DNA of 64,000 nt. It comes from Ponticoccus litoralis (lineage in GTDB: Bacteria > Pseudomonadota > Alphaproteobacteria > Rhodobacterales > Rhodobacteraceae). Both the position numbers and the translations under genes were made by a program. The notes beneath the pieces were generated by a model. That model saw nothing but the letters and a program-made list of their open reading frames with translations. It ran no database searches and was not told the DNA's origin. Positions 54,852 to 63,155 of this stretch are shown piece by piece; position 1 is the stretch's first letter, and each line of letters opens with the position of its first letter. The stretch covers positions 124,001 to 188,000 of the forward strand of contig NZ_JBDNCH010000002.1 in NCBI RefSeq assembly GCF_039769985.1. Direction: 5' to 3'.

Positions 54852-55484
54852 ATGCAAGTTATCCTTCTCGAACGCGTGGCCAAGCTGGGCCAGATGGGCG
54901 ACGTCGTCTCCGTCAAGCCGGGCTATGCGCGCAACTACCTGCTGCTGCAGGGCAAGGCGCTGACCGCCTCGAAAGAGAACATCGCCTCCTTCGAAGAGCA
55001 GAAAGCCCAGCTCGAGGCACGCAACCTCGAAACCAAGGGTGAGGCCGAGAAACTGGCCGAGCGTCTCGACGGCCAGAAGTTCGTCGTGATTCGCCAGGCG
55101 TCGGACGGCGGCAACCTCTACGGCTCCGTCACCACCCGTGACGCCTCCGAAGTGGCCACCGCCGAGGGCTTCTCGATCGACCGCAAGCAGGTCCTGATCC
55201 GTCAGCCGATCAAGGAACTGGGTCTGCACGACATCGAGGTGCACCTGCACCCCGAGGTCATGTGCATGGTCACGCTGAACGTCGCCCGCTCGCCCGAAGA
55301 GGCCGAGCTTCAGGAAGCCGGCAAGTCCATCCAGGACCTGGCCGCCGAGGAAGAGGCAGCCGCCGAATTCGAGGTCAGCCAGCTGTTCGACGACATGGGC
55401 GGCGCCGCCAATGACGACTTCGGCGACAATGCCCCGGCACCGCGCGCCGAAGAGGGCTCCGAGGATCCGCGCGACGAGGTGTAA
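54852..55484 (+). CDS. rplI: 50S ribosomal protein L9 with acidic C-terminal extension
   Basis: The N-terminal 150 residues are a typical L9: MQVILLERVAKLGQMGDVV, the GYARNYLL motif and a long connecting helix, then RQPIKELGLHDIEVHLHPEV. A further 60 residues, rich in glutamate and aspartate (including EEEAAAEFEVSQLFDDMGGA), extend the protein to 210 residues; E. coli L9 has about 150. From family knowledge such tails occur in other alphaproteobacteria. A strong terminator follows. Confidence 0.97.
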   Translation: MQVILLERVAKLGQMGDVVSVKPGYARNYLLLQGKALTASKENIASFEEQKAQLEARNLETKGEAEKLAERLDGQKFVVIRQASDGGNLYGSVTTRDASEVATAEGFSIDRKQVLIRQPIKELGLHDIEVHLHPEVMCMVTLNVARSPEEAELQEAGKSIQDLAAEEEAAAEFEVSQLFDDMGGAANDDFGDNAPAPRAEEGSEDPRDEV

Positions 55485-55513
55485 ACCCTCGCCGCACAGG
55501 CACCCGAACATTG

Positions 55514-55550
55514 AACCGCGCCGCATCCCGGCGCGGTTTTTTCTTTTTTG
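55514..55550 (+). terminator. Intrinsic terminator of the rpsF-rpsR-rplI operon
   Basis: A 10-base perfect stem AACCGCGCCG / CGGCGCGGTT with a five-base loop is followed by TTCTTTTTT, a classic strong terminator, about 30 bases after the rplI stop codon. Confidence 0.88.
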
Positions 55551-55692
55551 TCAGTCAGTTGACGGCCCTTCGGCGGCGCAAGGAAACCGTCACGCAACCG
55601 TCGCCCCGCCGTTACACTCCGCCCTCAGGTTTGCGCACGTGGCCCGCCGATTCCCGGCAGGCCGACCGATTTGCAAGCCAGAGAGGCCAGCC

Positions 55693-57555
55693 ATGAAAAA
55701 GAGCGATCTCATCGACCTGTCCTGGGACGAGTTCGACGAACTGCGCGACCCCCGCCCTGCCGGAAACGATTTCGACGCCGTCGTCGAGCGTGCCATCTCG
55801 CGCCGGGGCTTCCTGGGCGGCGCGCTGGCCTTCGGCTCTGGCGCCGTGGCCATGGGTGCGGGCGTCTTCGGCTCGGCCACCTCGGCCCGCGCGCAGGCCG
55901 CCGGTTTCGCCTTCACCCCCATCGACATCGCCACCGACTTCGACATCCACGTCCCCGAGGGCTACGCGTGGAAGCCGCTGGTGCGCTGGGGCGACGCCCT
56001 GTGGTCCGAGGCAGAGGGCGCCTTCTCGCCCGAGACCGGCGTGTCGGTCGAGATGTCGGACAAGGTCTTCGGCGAGAACACCGACGGCATGGAACTGTTC
56101 GAGGTGGACGGCAAGCAGCTGATCGCCGTGAACTCCGAATATGTGAACCCCAAGATCAACCTGCCCGCCGACAGCGAGGGCATGCCCAAGAACGCCGACG
56201 AAGTCGTGCTGCTGAAGAACCTGCAGGGCGTGACCGTGATGGAAGTGGCCGATCAGGGCGAAGGCTATTCCGTCGTCGTGGACAGCCCCTACAACCGCCG
56301 CATCACCCATGAGACCCAGATGACCATGGACGGCCCCGTCGCCGGGTCCGATCTGGTCAAGACCAATGCCGACCCCGAGGGCATGAGCCCCAAGGGCACC
56401 ATGAACAACTGCGGCTCGGGCCGGACGCTCTGGGGCACCTACCTGACCTGCGAAGAGAACTTCAACGGCTACTTCGGCGCCACCGGCGAGTTCACCCTGA
56501 CCGAAGGCTTCGAGCGCTACGGCATCGGCGGCGAAGGCCGCTACGCCTACGAGAAATTCGACGAGCGCTATGACCTGTCGAAAGAGCCGATGGAGCCCAA
56601 CCGCCACGGCTGGATCACAGAGATCGACCCCGCGAACCCGGACAGCACCCCGGTCAAGCACAGCGCCCTGGGCCGCTTCAAGCACGAGAACGCCGCGATG
56701 ACGCAGACCGCCGACGGTCGCGTCGTGGTCTACATGGGCGACGACGAACGCGGCGAGTTCATCTATCGCTACGTCTCGAACGGCGTCTACACCGAGGGCG
56801 GTTCTACCGACGGGCTGCTGTCGGACGGCACGCTATATGTGGCCAAGTTCAACGACGACATGACCGGCGAATGGCTGGCCCTGACGCCCGAGACCACCGG
56901 CATGGAACTGGCCGAGCTGCTGGTGCACGCCCGCATGGCAGGGTCGAAGGTCGGCGCGACCACCATGGACCGCCCCGAGTGGATCGCCGTGAACCCGCTG
57001 AAGTCCGAAGCCTACTGCGCGCTCACCAACAACTCCAAGCGCGGCAGCGAGGGCATGCCGGTCAACGCGGCCAACCCGCGCGAGACCAACGACTACGGCC
57101 AGATCGTGCGCTGGCGCCCCGAGGGCGAGGACCACGGCGCCGAGACCTTCGCCTGGGATCTCTACGTCATGGCGGGCAACCCGGCGGTCTACGACAACGC
57201 CTATGGCGGGTCCGACAACGTCAGCCCCGGCAACATGTTCAACTCGCCGGACGGCATGGCCTTCGACACGCAGGGCATGCTGTGGATCCAGACCGACGGC
57301 GACGACAGCAACGAAGGCGACTTCGCCGGTCAGGGCAACAACCAGATGCTGGTGGGCAACACGGAAACCGGCGACATCGCCCGCTTCCTGACCGCGCCCA
57401 ACGGCGCCGAAGTCACCGGCCTGTGCTGGTCGGCGGACAAGAAGGTGGCCTTCGTGGGCATCCAGCACCCGGGCGGTTCGTGGCCGGACGGTGACGGCAT
57501 CCCGCGCTCGTCGGTGATCTCGGTCTGGCGCGAGGACGGCCAGGCCATCGGTTAA
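55693..57555 (+). CDS. PhoX-type alkaline phosphatase (DUF839), Tat-exported
   Basis: A 620-residue protein of the PhoX/DUF839 family, calcium- and iron-dependent phosphatases that release phosphate from organic esters. The Tat signal is SRRGFLGGALAFGS at residues 36-49, preceded by a long n-region. Conserved segments include NCGSGRTLWGTYLTCEEN, RHGWITEIDPANP, GRFKHENA and SPDGMAFDTQGMLWIQTDG. Catalytic acids in these segments agree with the family, but substrate specificity cannot be assigned. The ATG at 55693 is supported by the Tat motif position. A terminator follows. Confidence 0.9.
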   Translation: MKKSDLIDLSWDEFDELRDPRPAGNDFDAVVERAISRRGFLGGALAFGSGAVAMGAGVFGSATSARAQAAGFAFTPIDIATDFDIHVPEGYAWKPLVRWGDALWSEAEGAFSPETGVSVEMSDKVFGENTDGMELFEVDGKQLIAVNSEYVNPKINLPADSEGMPKNADEVVLLKNLQGVTVMEVADQGEGYSVVVDSPYNRRITHETQMTMDGPVAGSDLVKTNADPEGMSPKGTMNNCGSGRTLWGTYLTCEENFNGYFGATGEFTLTEGFERYGIGGEGRYAYEKFDERYDLSKEPMEPNRHGWITEIDPANPDSTPVKHSALGRFKHENAAMTQTADGRVVVYMGDDERGEFIYRYVSNGVYTEGGSTDGLLSDGTLYVAKFNDDMTGEWLALTPETTGMELAELLVHARMAGSKVGATTMDRPEWIAVNPLKSEAYCALTNNSKRGSEGMPVNAANPRETNDYGQIVRWRPEGEDHGAETFAWDLYVMAGNPAVYDNAYGGSDNVSPGNMFNSPDGMAFDTQGMLWIQTDGDDSNEGDFAGQGNNQMLVGNTETGDIARFLTAPNGAEVTGLCWSADKKVAFVGIQHPGGSWPDGDGIPRSSVISVWREDGQAIG

Positions 57556-57576
57556 GCCGGATCCTGAAAGACCCGG

Positions 57577-57610
57577 GGGCCGCGTCGCAGTGTGGACGCG
57601 GCCCTTTTCT
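57577..57610 (+). terminator. Intrinsic terminator of the PhoX-type gene
   Basis: GGGCCGCGTC pairs perfectly with GACGCGGCCC across an eight-base loop and is followed by TTTTCT, about 20 bases past the stop codon. Confidence 0.85.
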
Positions 57611-57720
57611 ATGGGCGGTGAACACTCCCCTGCCCGTTCCGCAGCCGGAATGCGACAAGGCCGCCCCGGTTCGAGGCCTGCGGCCCCCCAACCCCCCGAC
57701 ACCCTCTGGCCCCGCCCCTG

Positions 57721-57756
57721 AAAAGCGAAAAGGCCGCCCCCAGCGGGAGCGGCCTT
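57721..57756 (-). terminator. Intrinsic terminator of tig
   Basis: AAGGCCGC / GCGGCCTT arms with an 11-base loop lie 50 bases beyond the tig stop; on the minus strand the stem is followed by TTTCGCTTTT. Confidence 0.75.
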
Positions 57757-57806
57757 CGTCTCTTTGGTGCGGCGCGGCAGACCCCTGCCGCAGCCGACCG
57801 GGAAGA

Positions 57807-59139
57807 TCACTCTTCGTCCAGAGCCTCGACGGCGGTCTGAAGCTCTTCCTTCGAAATCTCCTTCTCGGAAACTTTCGCCTGCTCGGCGATCAGGTCGATG
57901 ACCTTGTCCTCGAAGATCGGCGCGCGCAGCTGCTGCTGCATGCCCGGGTTCTGGCGGACGTATTCGAAGAACTGACGCTCCTGACCCGGGTACTGGCGGG
58001 CCTCGGCTCATGATCGCCTGGGTCATCTCGGCCTCGGTCACTTCGACCTCTGCCTTCTGACCCAGCTCGGCCAGCAGCAGGCCAAGGCGCACGCGGCGCT
58101 CGGCCAGAGACTTGTGCTCATCCGTGGCTTCGATCTCGCCGTGGTCGTGGCCCTGAACCTCGGGGTTCTCTTCGTGCCACAGCTGGTGCGCGATCTGCTT
58201 GGCCTCGGCATCGACCAGCGAGGGCGGCAGGTCGAAGGACACCATGCCGTCCAGCTTGTCCAGCATCCCGCGCTTCATCACCTGACGTGCGGCACCGGCA
58301 TACTCGGCTTCGAGACGCTCACGGATCTGGCCCTTCAGCGCCTCGAGATCCTCGGCACCGAATTTCTTCGCCAGTTCGTCGTTGATCTCGGCGGCCTTGG
58401 GCGCCTTGACCTCTTTGACGGTCACGTCAAAGACCGCGTCCTTGCCGGCCAGGTTCTCGGCGCCGTATTCCTCGGGGAACTTGACCTCGACGGCCTTCTC
58501 GTCACCGGCCTTCACGCCGACCAGCTGCTCTTCGAAGCCGGGGATGAAGGAACCGGAGCCAAGCGCCAGCGGGTAGTCCTCTGCCGCGCCGCCTTCGAAG
58601 GCCTCGCCGTCGACCTTGCCGACGAAGTCGATCACGACCTGGTCGCCGTCCTCGGACGCGCCGTCCTTGGCCTCGAACTCCTGCGCGGTCTTGGCCAGCG
58701 ACTCCAGCGCCTCGTCGACGTCCGCGTCAGCGGCTTTCACCACCAGCTTCTCGACCTCGATCGCGGTCAGGTCCAGCTCGGGCACCTCGGGCAGCGCCTC
58801 GTAGGTCATCTCGACGTTGACGTCGTCGCCCTCTTTCCAGTCCTCGTTGGTCATCTTGACCTCGGGCTGAAGCGCCGGGCGGTCACCGCTGTCCTCGAAA
58901 TGCTTGTTCATGGCGCCGTCGATGGCTTCCTGCATCGACTCGCCCATCAGACGCTGGCCGAACTGCTTCTTCAGCAGCGGCAGAGGCACCTTGCCCTTGC
59001 GAAAGCCCTTCAGCTCGATGTCGGGCTGGGCTTCTTTCAGTTTCTCGGTGACCTTCTCTTCAAGCTCTGCTGCCGTCACCGTGATGGCGTAGCCGCGCTT
59101 GAGGCCTTCGTTCAGCGTCTCAGTGACCTGCATGTTCAT
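57807..59139 (-). CDS. tig: Trigger factor (apparent frameshift at 58004)
   Basis: The ribosome-associated chaperone and prolyl isomerase (about 443 residues). The N-terminal ribosome-binding signature is FRKGKVPLPLLKKQFGQ, the FKBP-like domain includes VVIDFVGKVDGEAFEGG, and the C-terminal chaperone domain ends EARQYPGQERQFFEYVRQNP and SKEELQTAVEALDEE. The last 65 residues are in another frame. Restoring CGGCTC (58004-58009, plus strand) to CGGCC gives AIMAEARQYPG, as in other trigger factors. The stop is TGA at 57807. An imperfect hairpin lies upstream of the start. Confidence 0.94.
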
Positions 59140-59211
59140 CCCTCAGAATTGCGGAGCGCCCCGGAAGGCGGGGCGCGGAAGTACGAATTTGGCATCTTCT
59201 ATTGCCCGAAC

Positions 59212-59250
59212 GGCCCTTGTGCAAGCGGGTTTCGCCCGTTTGCAAGGGCC
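59212..59250. promoter_or_regulatory. Imperfect hairpin upstream of tig
   Basis: GGCCCTTG-TG-CAAGCGGG pairs with CCCGTTTGCAAGGGCC: 16 pairs, one of them G-U, with a two-base bulge and a five-base loop. It lies 73-111 bases before the tig start and could be in its leader or be a terminator-like element. Confidence 0.4.
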
Positions 59251-59615
59251 CGCCGAGGCCGGTGCCGGAACCGCAGGACGGCGGAAATCCGCAGGCCGCT
59301 CCCGGGGTCATACAGCGGCGCCGCCGCGCCCGCGAACTTCTGTCCGCAGGACGCGCGAACCGCATGGGTCTCGGCGAAGGGAGGAACGCCGAAACGCGGC
59401 CTGCCCGCCGTGCAGCGTCATGATGCCGGGGACGATCGCATTCGATTCGAGGGCAACGTCCCGCGCATCCACCCCGCCCGAAAGCGCCAGTGTCCTCGGT
59501 CGCGCCGGGCGGTCTCGCCTGCCTGACCATGACGGAGGGTTGCTTGTCTTCGGGGACGCAGGCAGCGCTGCCCGCCGCGCAGGGCCTGAACCGCCGCGCG
59601 GAAAGCAACCGACCG

Positions 59616-59655
59616 CCCCCTGCGGGACGGCTCGGTCATGTCATCCCGCAGGGGG
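59616..59655 (-). terminator. Hairpin downstream of the RTX gene
   Basis: A 12-base stem CCCCCTGCGGGA / TCCCGCAGGGGG with a 16-base loop begins six bases after the RTX stop. No clear T-run follows on the minus strand, so its efficiency as a terminator is uncertain. Confidence 0.55.
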
Positions 59656-59660
59656 CCGGA

Positions 59661-61388
59661 TCAGGCGATCAGGATATCGTCAAAGCTCAGGTCCGCCCGG
59701 TTGGTCAGCTGCGCCACGGCAATGGCATCCAGCGCGCCCGAGCCATCCGCGTCGTAGTAAAGCGTCCCGTCCCCGGAGTCGTAGATCATGCGCTGGTCGG
59801 CGGTCTGCGCCACGCCGTACTGCGCAACAAGGAACTGGCTTTCCAGAAGCGCCCCCGCTGTCAGCGTGTCGAAGATCGCGCCGTCCAGCAGGATGTTGTC
59901 GGTGCCGGCGGTGAAGTCGAGGATGCGATCCACGTTCGAGGCCGCGGGCGCAGTGTCGAAGAGGAAGCTGTCCGCCCCGGCCATGCCGCGCAGGACGTCC
60001 TTGCCCTCGCCGCCAGAGATCGTGTCGTCGCCGTCGTAGCCATAGAGGTAATTGCGGCCCGCACCGCCGATCAGCAGGTCGCCGTGGTCCGAACCATAGA
60101 CGTTCTCGACATTCGAGATCACATCGCCTTCGGCCTCGCCCCCCGTGCCGCTGCCGGTGCGCAGGTTCACGGTAACGCCCGCGTCCGACCCGCCATACAG
60201 CACCGTGTCGACCCCGGCGCCGCCGTCCAGGGTGTCGGCGCCCTCGCCGCCGCGCAACCTGTCCTTGCCCGCGCCGCCGAAGATTGCGTCGTCGCCATCG
60301 TTGCCGATGATTTCATTTGCACCCGCGTCGCCGGTCAGCACATCGCCGTGGTCCGACCCCTGGATGTTCTCGAAGTTGGTGACCACGTCGCCCTCGGCAT
60401 CGCCGCCGCTGCTGACCGTGCCGGGTTCGAGGCTGATGGTCACCCCTTCGCGCGACCCGAGGTAGCGCAGCCAGTCGGTGCCATCGCCGCCGTCCAGCGT
60501 GTCGGCCCCGGCGCCGCCGCGGATCACGTCGTCGCCGCCCATGCCGTTGATCACATCCGCCCCGCCGTAACCGAAGAGCGTGTTGGCCCCCGCGTCGCCG
60601 GTCAGCACGTCGGCGGCATTGCTGCCATAGATATGCTCGAAGCCCGAGATCACGTCGCCCTCGGCATCGCCGCCAGAGGCCGTCCCGGCGCCAAGGTCGA
60701 TGCGGACACCGGCCTGCGAGCCGTAGTAATACAGCACATCCTCACCGGCGCCGCCGTCGAGCGTATCGGCGCCCGCGCCGCCCGAAACAGTGTCGCAGCC
60801 GTCGCCAGCCTCGATCAGGTCGTCACCGCCGTGCCCCTGCAGGGAATCGTCGCCGCCAAGCCCGTAGATGCCGTTCATTCCGCCGTCGCCGGACAGGTCG
60901 TCGTCGCCTTCGGTCCCGACGATGTCGTCCCGCCTGTCGTCGAGGTCGATCGAAACGCTGCCCAGCGCCTCTGCCGTGCTGCCCTGCCCGACGCGGATGC
61001 TCAGTGCCCCGGCGCCCTCGCCAAAGGCATCCTGATCGCCAAGATAGGACAGCGCGTCCGCGGCGTCGTCAAGGTAACGCTCCAGATGCTTGACCTTGCC
61101 GGACAGCGTCACGGTGCCGGTGCCGGACCCGGCGATGTCGATCGGCCCATAACGGTCGGCAAACAGCGCGCCGGAACTGACCTCGAAGGTCAGGGTGATG
61201 ATGTCGTTCTTGCCGCCGAGACTGCCCAGATCCAGATCCGACAGATCCAGCGTCCCACGCTGGTCTTCCACGAAGCGCAGTCTTTCGGGCAGTTGCCCGG
61301 CAATCCCGTTGCCGGTGTCACCGCCACGGCCTCCGGTTTCCCAGCCGAAAATATCCCATTCCCAATAAGAGCCGTTCCAATACCACAT
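59661..61388 (-). CDS. RTX calcium-binding repeat protein with tryptophan-rich N-terminus
   Basis: A 575-residue protein with about a dozen RTX nonapeptides of the GGxGxDxLx type (GGAGADTLDGGAGEDVL, GGDDVIRGGAGADTLDGG) between residues 160 and 500. Three blocks of about 92 residues each combine RTX turns with a GDAEGDVISGFEHIYGSNAA-like strand. The C-terminal 90 residues (LDFTAGTDNILLDG to LSFDDILIA) resemble the end domain of serralysin-type, type I secreted proteins. No classical signal peptide is visible. Residues 1-20 contain five tryptophans. No catalytic domain was recognised, so a surface or matrix role is likely. Confidence 0.88.
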   Translation of the reverse strand: MWYWNGSYWEWDIFGWETGGRGGDTGNGIAGQLPERLRFVEDQRGTLDLSDLDLGSLGGKNDIITLTFEVSSGALFADRYGPIDIAGSGTGTVTLSGKVKHLERYLDDAADALSYLGDQDAFGEGAGALSIRVGQGSTAEALGSVSIDLDDRRDDIVGTEGDDDLSGDGGMNGIYGLGGDDSLQGHGGDDLIEAGDGCDTVSGGAGADTLDGGAGEDVLYYYGSQAGVRIDLGAGTASGGDAEGDVISGFEHIYGSNAADVLTGDAGANTLFGYGGADVINGMGGDDVIRGGAGADTLDGGDGTDWLRYLGSREGVTISLEPGTVSSGGDAEGDVVTNFENIQGSDHGDVLTGDAGANEIIGNDGDDAIFGGAGKDRLRGGEGADTLDGGAGVDTVLYGGSDAGVTVNLRTGSGTGGEAEGDVISNVENVYGSDHGDLLIGGAGRNYLYGYDGDDTISGGEGKDVLRGMAGADSFLFDTAPAASNVDRILDFTAGTDNILLDGAIFDTLTAGALLESQFLVAQYGVAQTADQRMIYDSGDGTLYYDADGSGALDAIAVAQLTNRADLSFDDILIA

Positions 61389-61769
61389 GTGCCTGTTCTC
61401 ACCAATCTGGCGGGTCCGTCGCAGGCTGGATCCCCATGGCGCCGACGCCTCGTTTCGGCGCTTGGCAGGACCCAGGACCGACGGACCGGCCTGTTCTCTA
61501 CTAGCGGACTGTTAACCGTAAGATTGTGGTCAGCTTTTGCCGGGAATTTGGGCATTTTGCGGTCCGCCCCGCAGGAAGCTCCGGCGAGCCCCCTGAGAAA
61601 TCAATTTTAATTCAAGGCACTAAACGCATTTTGACCCTGCCACAGTTCGATTGTTCCCAACCTGGAAGCAGTCCGTTTCCACAGCCCTGAATCTTTCAGG
61701 TTTCGTGCAAATTTTCGCCATTTTTGCCCGCCATTAATGATTGCAAGAACCAATAAAAAGGTAGGGCAG
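61389..61769. promoter_or_regulatory. AT-rich divergent promoter region between the RTX and sugar dehydrogenase genes
   Basis: About 380 bases with clearly lower GC content than its surroundings, including AATTTTAATTC near 61604 and TTTTCGCCATTTTT near 61713. It must drive both the RTX gene and the dehydrogenase gene. AT-rich islands upstream of surface-polysaccharide and RTX genes are often silenced or regulated by nucleoid proteins, but I identified no specific site. Confidence 0.5.
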
Positions 61770-63134
61770 ATGGTCTCGAAATCGCTTCAGGAAACGCGCC
61801 TCAACCGGGACGCAAGGGTCACGCGGCTACAGCTTGTCGCCGATAACGAAACGATCAAATCCACCGCGGAACGGGTGGCGGTGATCGGCCTTGGCTACGT
61901 CGGCCTGCCGCTGGCGGTGCGCCTGGCCCGCCGCTTCGAAGAGGTTGCGGGTTTCGACATCTCGACCCGCCGCGTGGCAGAGATCAAGAACGGCATCGAC
62001 GGCTCGAACGAGGTCGACGCCCTGACGCTGCGCACCTGCGGGCTGAAGGCCAGCGCCGATCGCCGCAGCATCGCCAAGGCCTCTTTCTACATCGTGACCG
62101 TGCCGACGCCGATCAACGCCTCGAACCAGCCCGACCTCGGTCCGCTGATCTCGGCCTGCGAGACGGTCGGCCCCTGCCTGAGCAAGGGAGACGTGGTAGT
62201 CTTCGAATCCACCGTCTACCCGGGCGCCACCGAAGAAATCTGCGCGCCGATCCTCGAACGCCTGTCGGGCCTGACCTGCGGCACCGACTTCGGGCTGGGC
62301 TACAGCCCCGAGCGCATCAACCCCGGCGACAAGGTCAACACCGTCGCCAATGTGGTCAAGGTGATCTCGGGCGACAGCGCCGGGACGCTGGAACGCATCC
62401 GCAGCCTTTATGCCTCGGTCATCGACGCGGGCCTGCACGCCGCCCCCAGCATCAAGGTGGCCGAGGCCGCCAAGGTGCTGGAAAACACCCAGCGCGACGT
62501 GAACATCGCCCTGATGAACGAGATGTCGATGATCTGCGACAAGATCGGCGTGAACACCCATGACGTGATCGAGGCCGCCTCGACCAAGTGGAACTTCGTC
62601 AGGATGACCCCCGGCCTTGTCGGCGGGCACTGCATCGGCGTCGATCCCTATTACCTCGCCGCGCTGGCGGAACGGCTGGGCCACAACCCGCAGCTGATCA
62701 TGGCCGGGCGCCGCACCAATGAAAGCATGGTGCGCCATGTGGCCGACGCGGCGCTGCGCTTCCTGATCAAGCAGGGCGGCGACCTTGCCGGCAAGCGCGT
62801 GGGCATCTGCGGCATTACCTTCAAGGAAGACGTGCCCGACCTGCGCAACTCGAAGACGCTGGAGCTGATCGAGGTGCTGCGCGGCTACGGCCTGCAACCG
62901 GTCATGCACGACCCGCAATGCGACGCCGCCGAGGCCGCGCATTACGGCATCGAACTGACCGACAATGCCGATTTCAACGATCTCGACATGATGATCCTGG
63001 CCACCGCGCATCGCGAGTACATCGAGGACAAGGGCTTTTTCCGGCGCATCCGCGAGGGCGGCGTGCTGATGGACGTCAAGGCGGTCTTCCGCAAGACGCC
63101 CCTGCCCGGCACCCTGACCTACTGGTCGCTGTAA
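61770..63134 (+). CDS. Nucleotide-sugar dehydrogenase (WbpA/WbpO/TviB type)
   Basis: A UDP-glucose/GDP-mannose dehydrogenase family enzyme that oxidises a nucleotide sugar to its uronic acid for surface polysaccharide synthesis. The NAD motif is VAVIGLGYVGLPLAVRLA; TVPTPIN and ESTVYPGATEE follow; the catalytic cysteine is in GLVGGHCIGVDPYYLA. The GGHCIGVDPYYL form points to UDP-N-acetyl-sugar dehydrogenases (WbpA, WbpO or TviB) rather than UDP-glucose dehydrogenase. I chose the ATG at 61770 because AGGTAGGG precedes it; an in-frame ATG at 61737 has no ribosome binding site. Confidence 0.93.
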   Translation: MVSKSLQETRLNRDARVTRLQLVADNETIKSTAERVAVIGLGYVGLPLAVRLARRFEEVAGFDISTRRVAEIKNGIDGSNEVDALTLRTCGLKASADRRSIAKASFYIVTVPTPINASNQPDLGPLISACETVGPCLSKGDVVVFESTVYPGATEEICAPILERLSGLTCGTDFGLGYSPERINPGDKVNTVANVVKVISGDSAGTLERIRSLYASVIDAGLHAAPSIKVAEAAKVLENTQRDVNIALMNEMSMICDKIGVNTHDVIEAASTKWNFVRMTPGLVGGHCIGVDPYYLAALAERLGHNPQLIMAGRRTNESMVRHVADAALRFLIKQGGDLAGKRVGICGITFKEDVPDLRNSKTLELIEVLRGYGLQPVMHDPQCDAAEAAHYGIELTDNADFNDLDMMILATAHREYIEDKGFFRRIREGGVLMDVKAVFRKTPLPGTLTYWSL

Positions 63135-63155
63135 GCACGGGTGGGGCCTGAGCCG

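Larger units (their letters stand above)
59140..59660. other. Non-coding region between tig and the RTX gene
   Basis: A 521-base stretch without a supportable gene. It contains an imperfect hairpin near tig (59212-59250) and a terminator near the RTX gene (59616-59655). The middle is open in several frames because of its high GC content, but none gives a recognisable product. Confidence 0.55.

Noticed and set aside
2362..59139. Calling the interrupted genes pseudogenes
   Set aside because: Most are essential or highly conserved, both halves retain family sequence on each side of a single indel, and the indels share one motif. Sequence error explains this better than decay.
59250..59340. A tRNA-like stretch
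   Set aside because: Some segments superficially resemble tRNA arms, but no acceptor stem, anticodon loop and T-arm could be assembled on either strand.
61389..61769. CtrA or quorum-sensing boxes in the divergent RTX region
   Set aside because: TTAA-like words occur because the region is AT-rich, but none has the canonical spacing or dyad symmetry.
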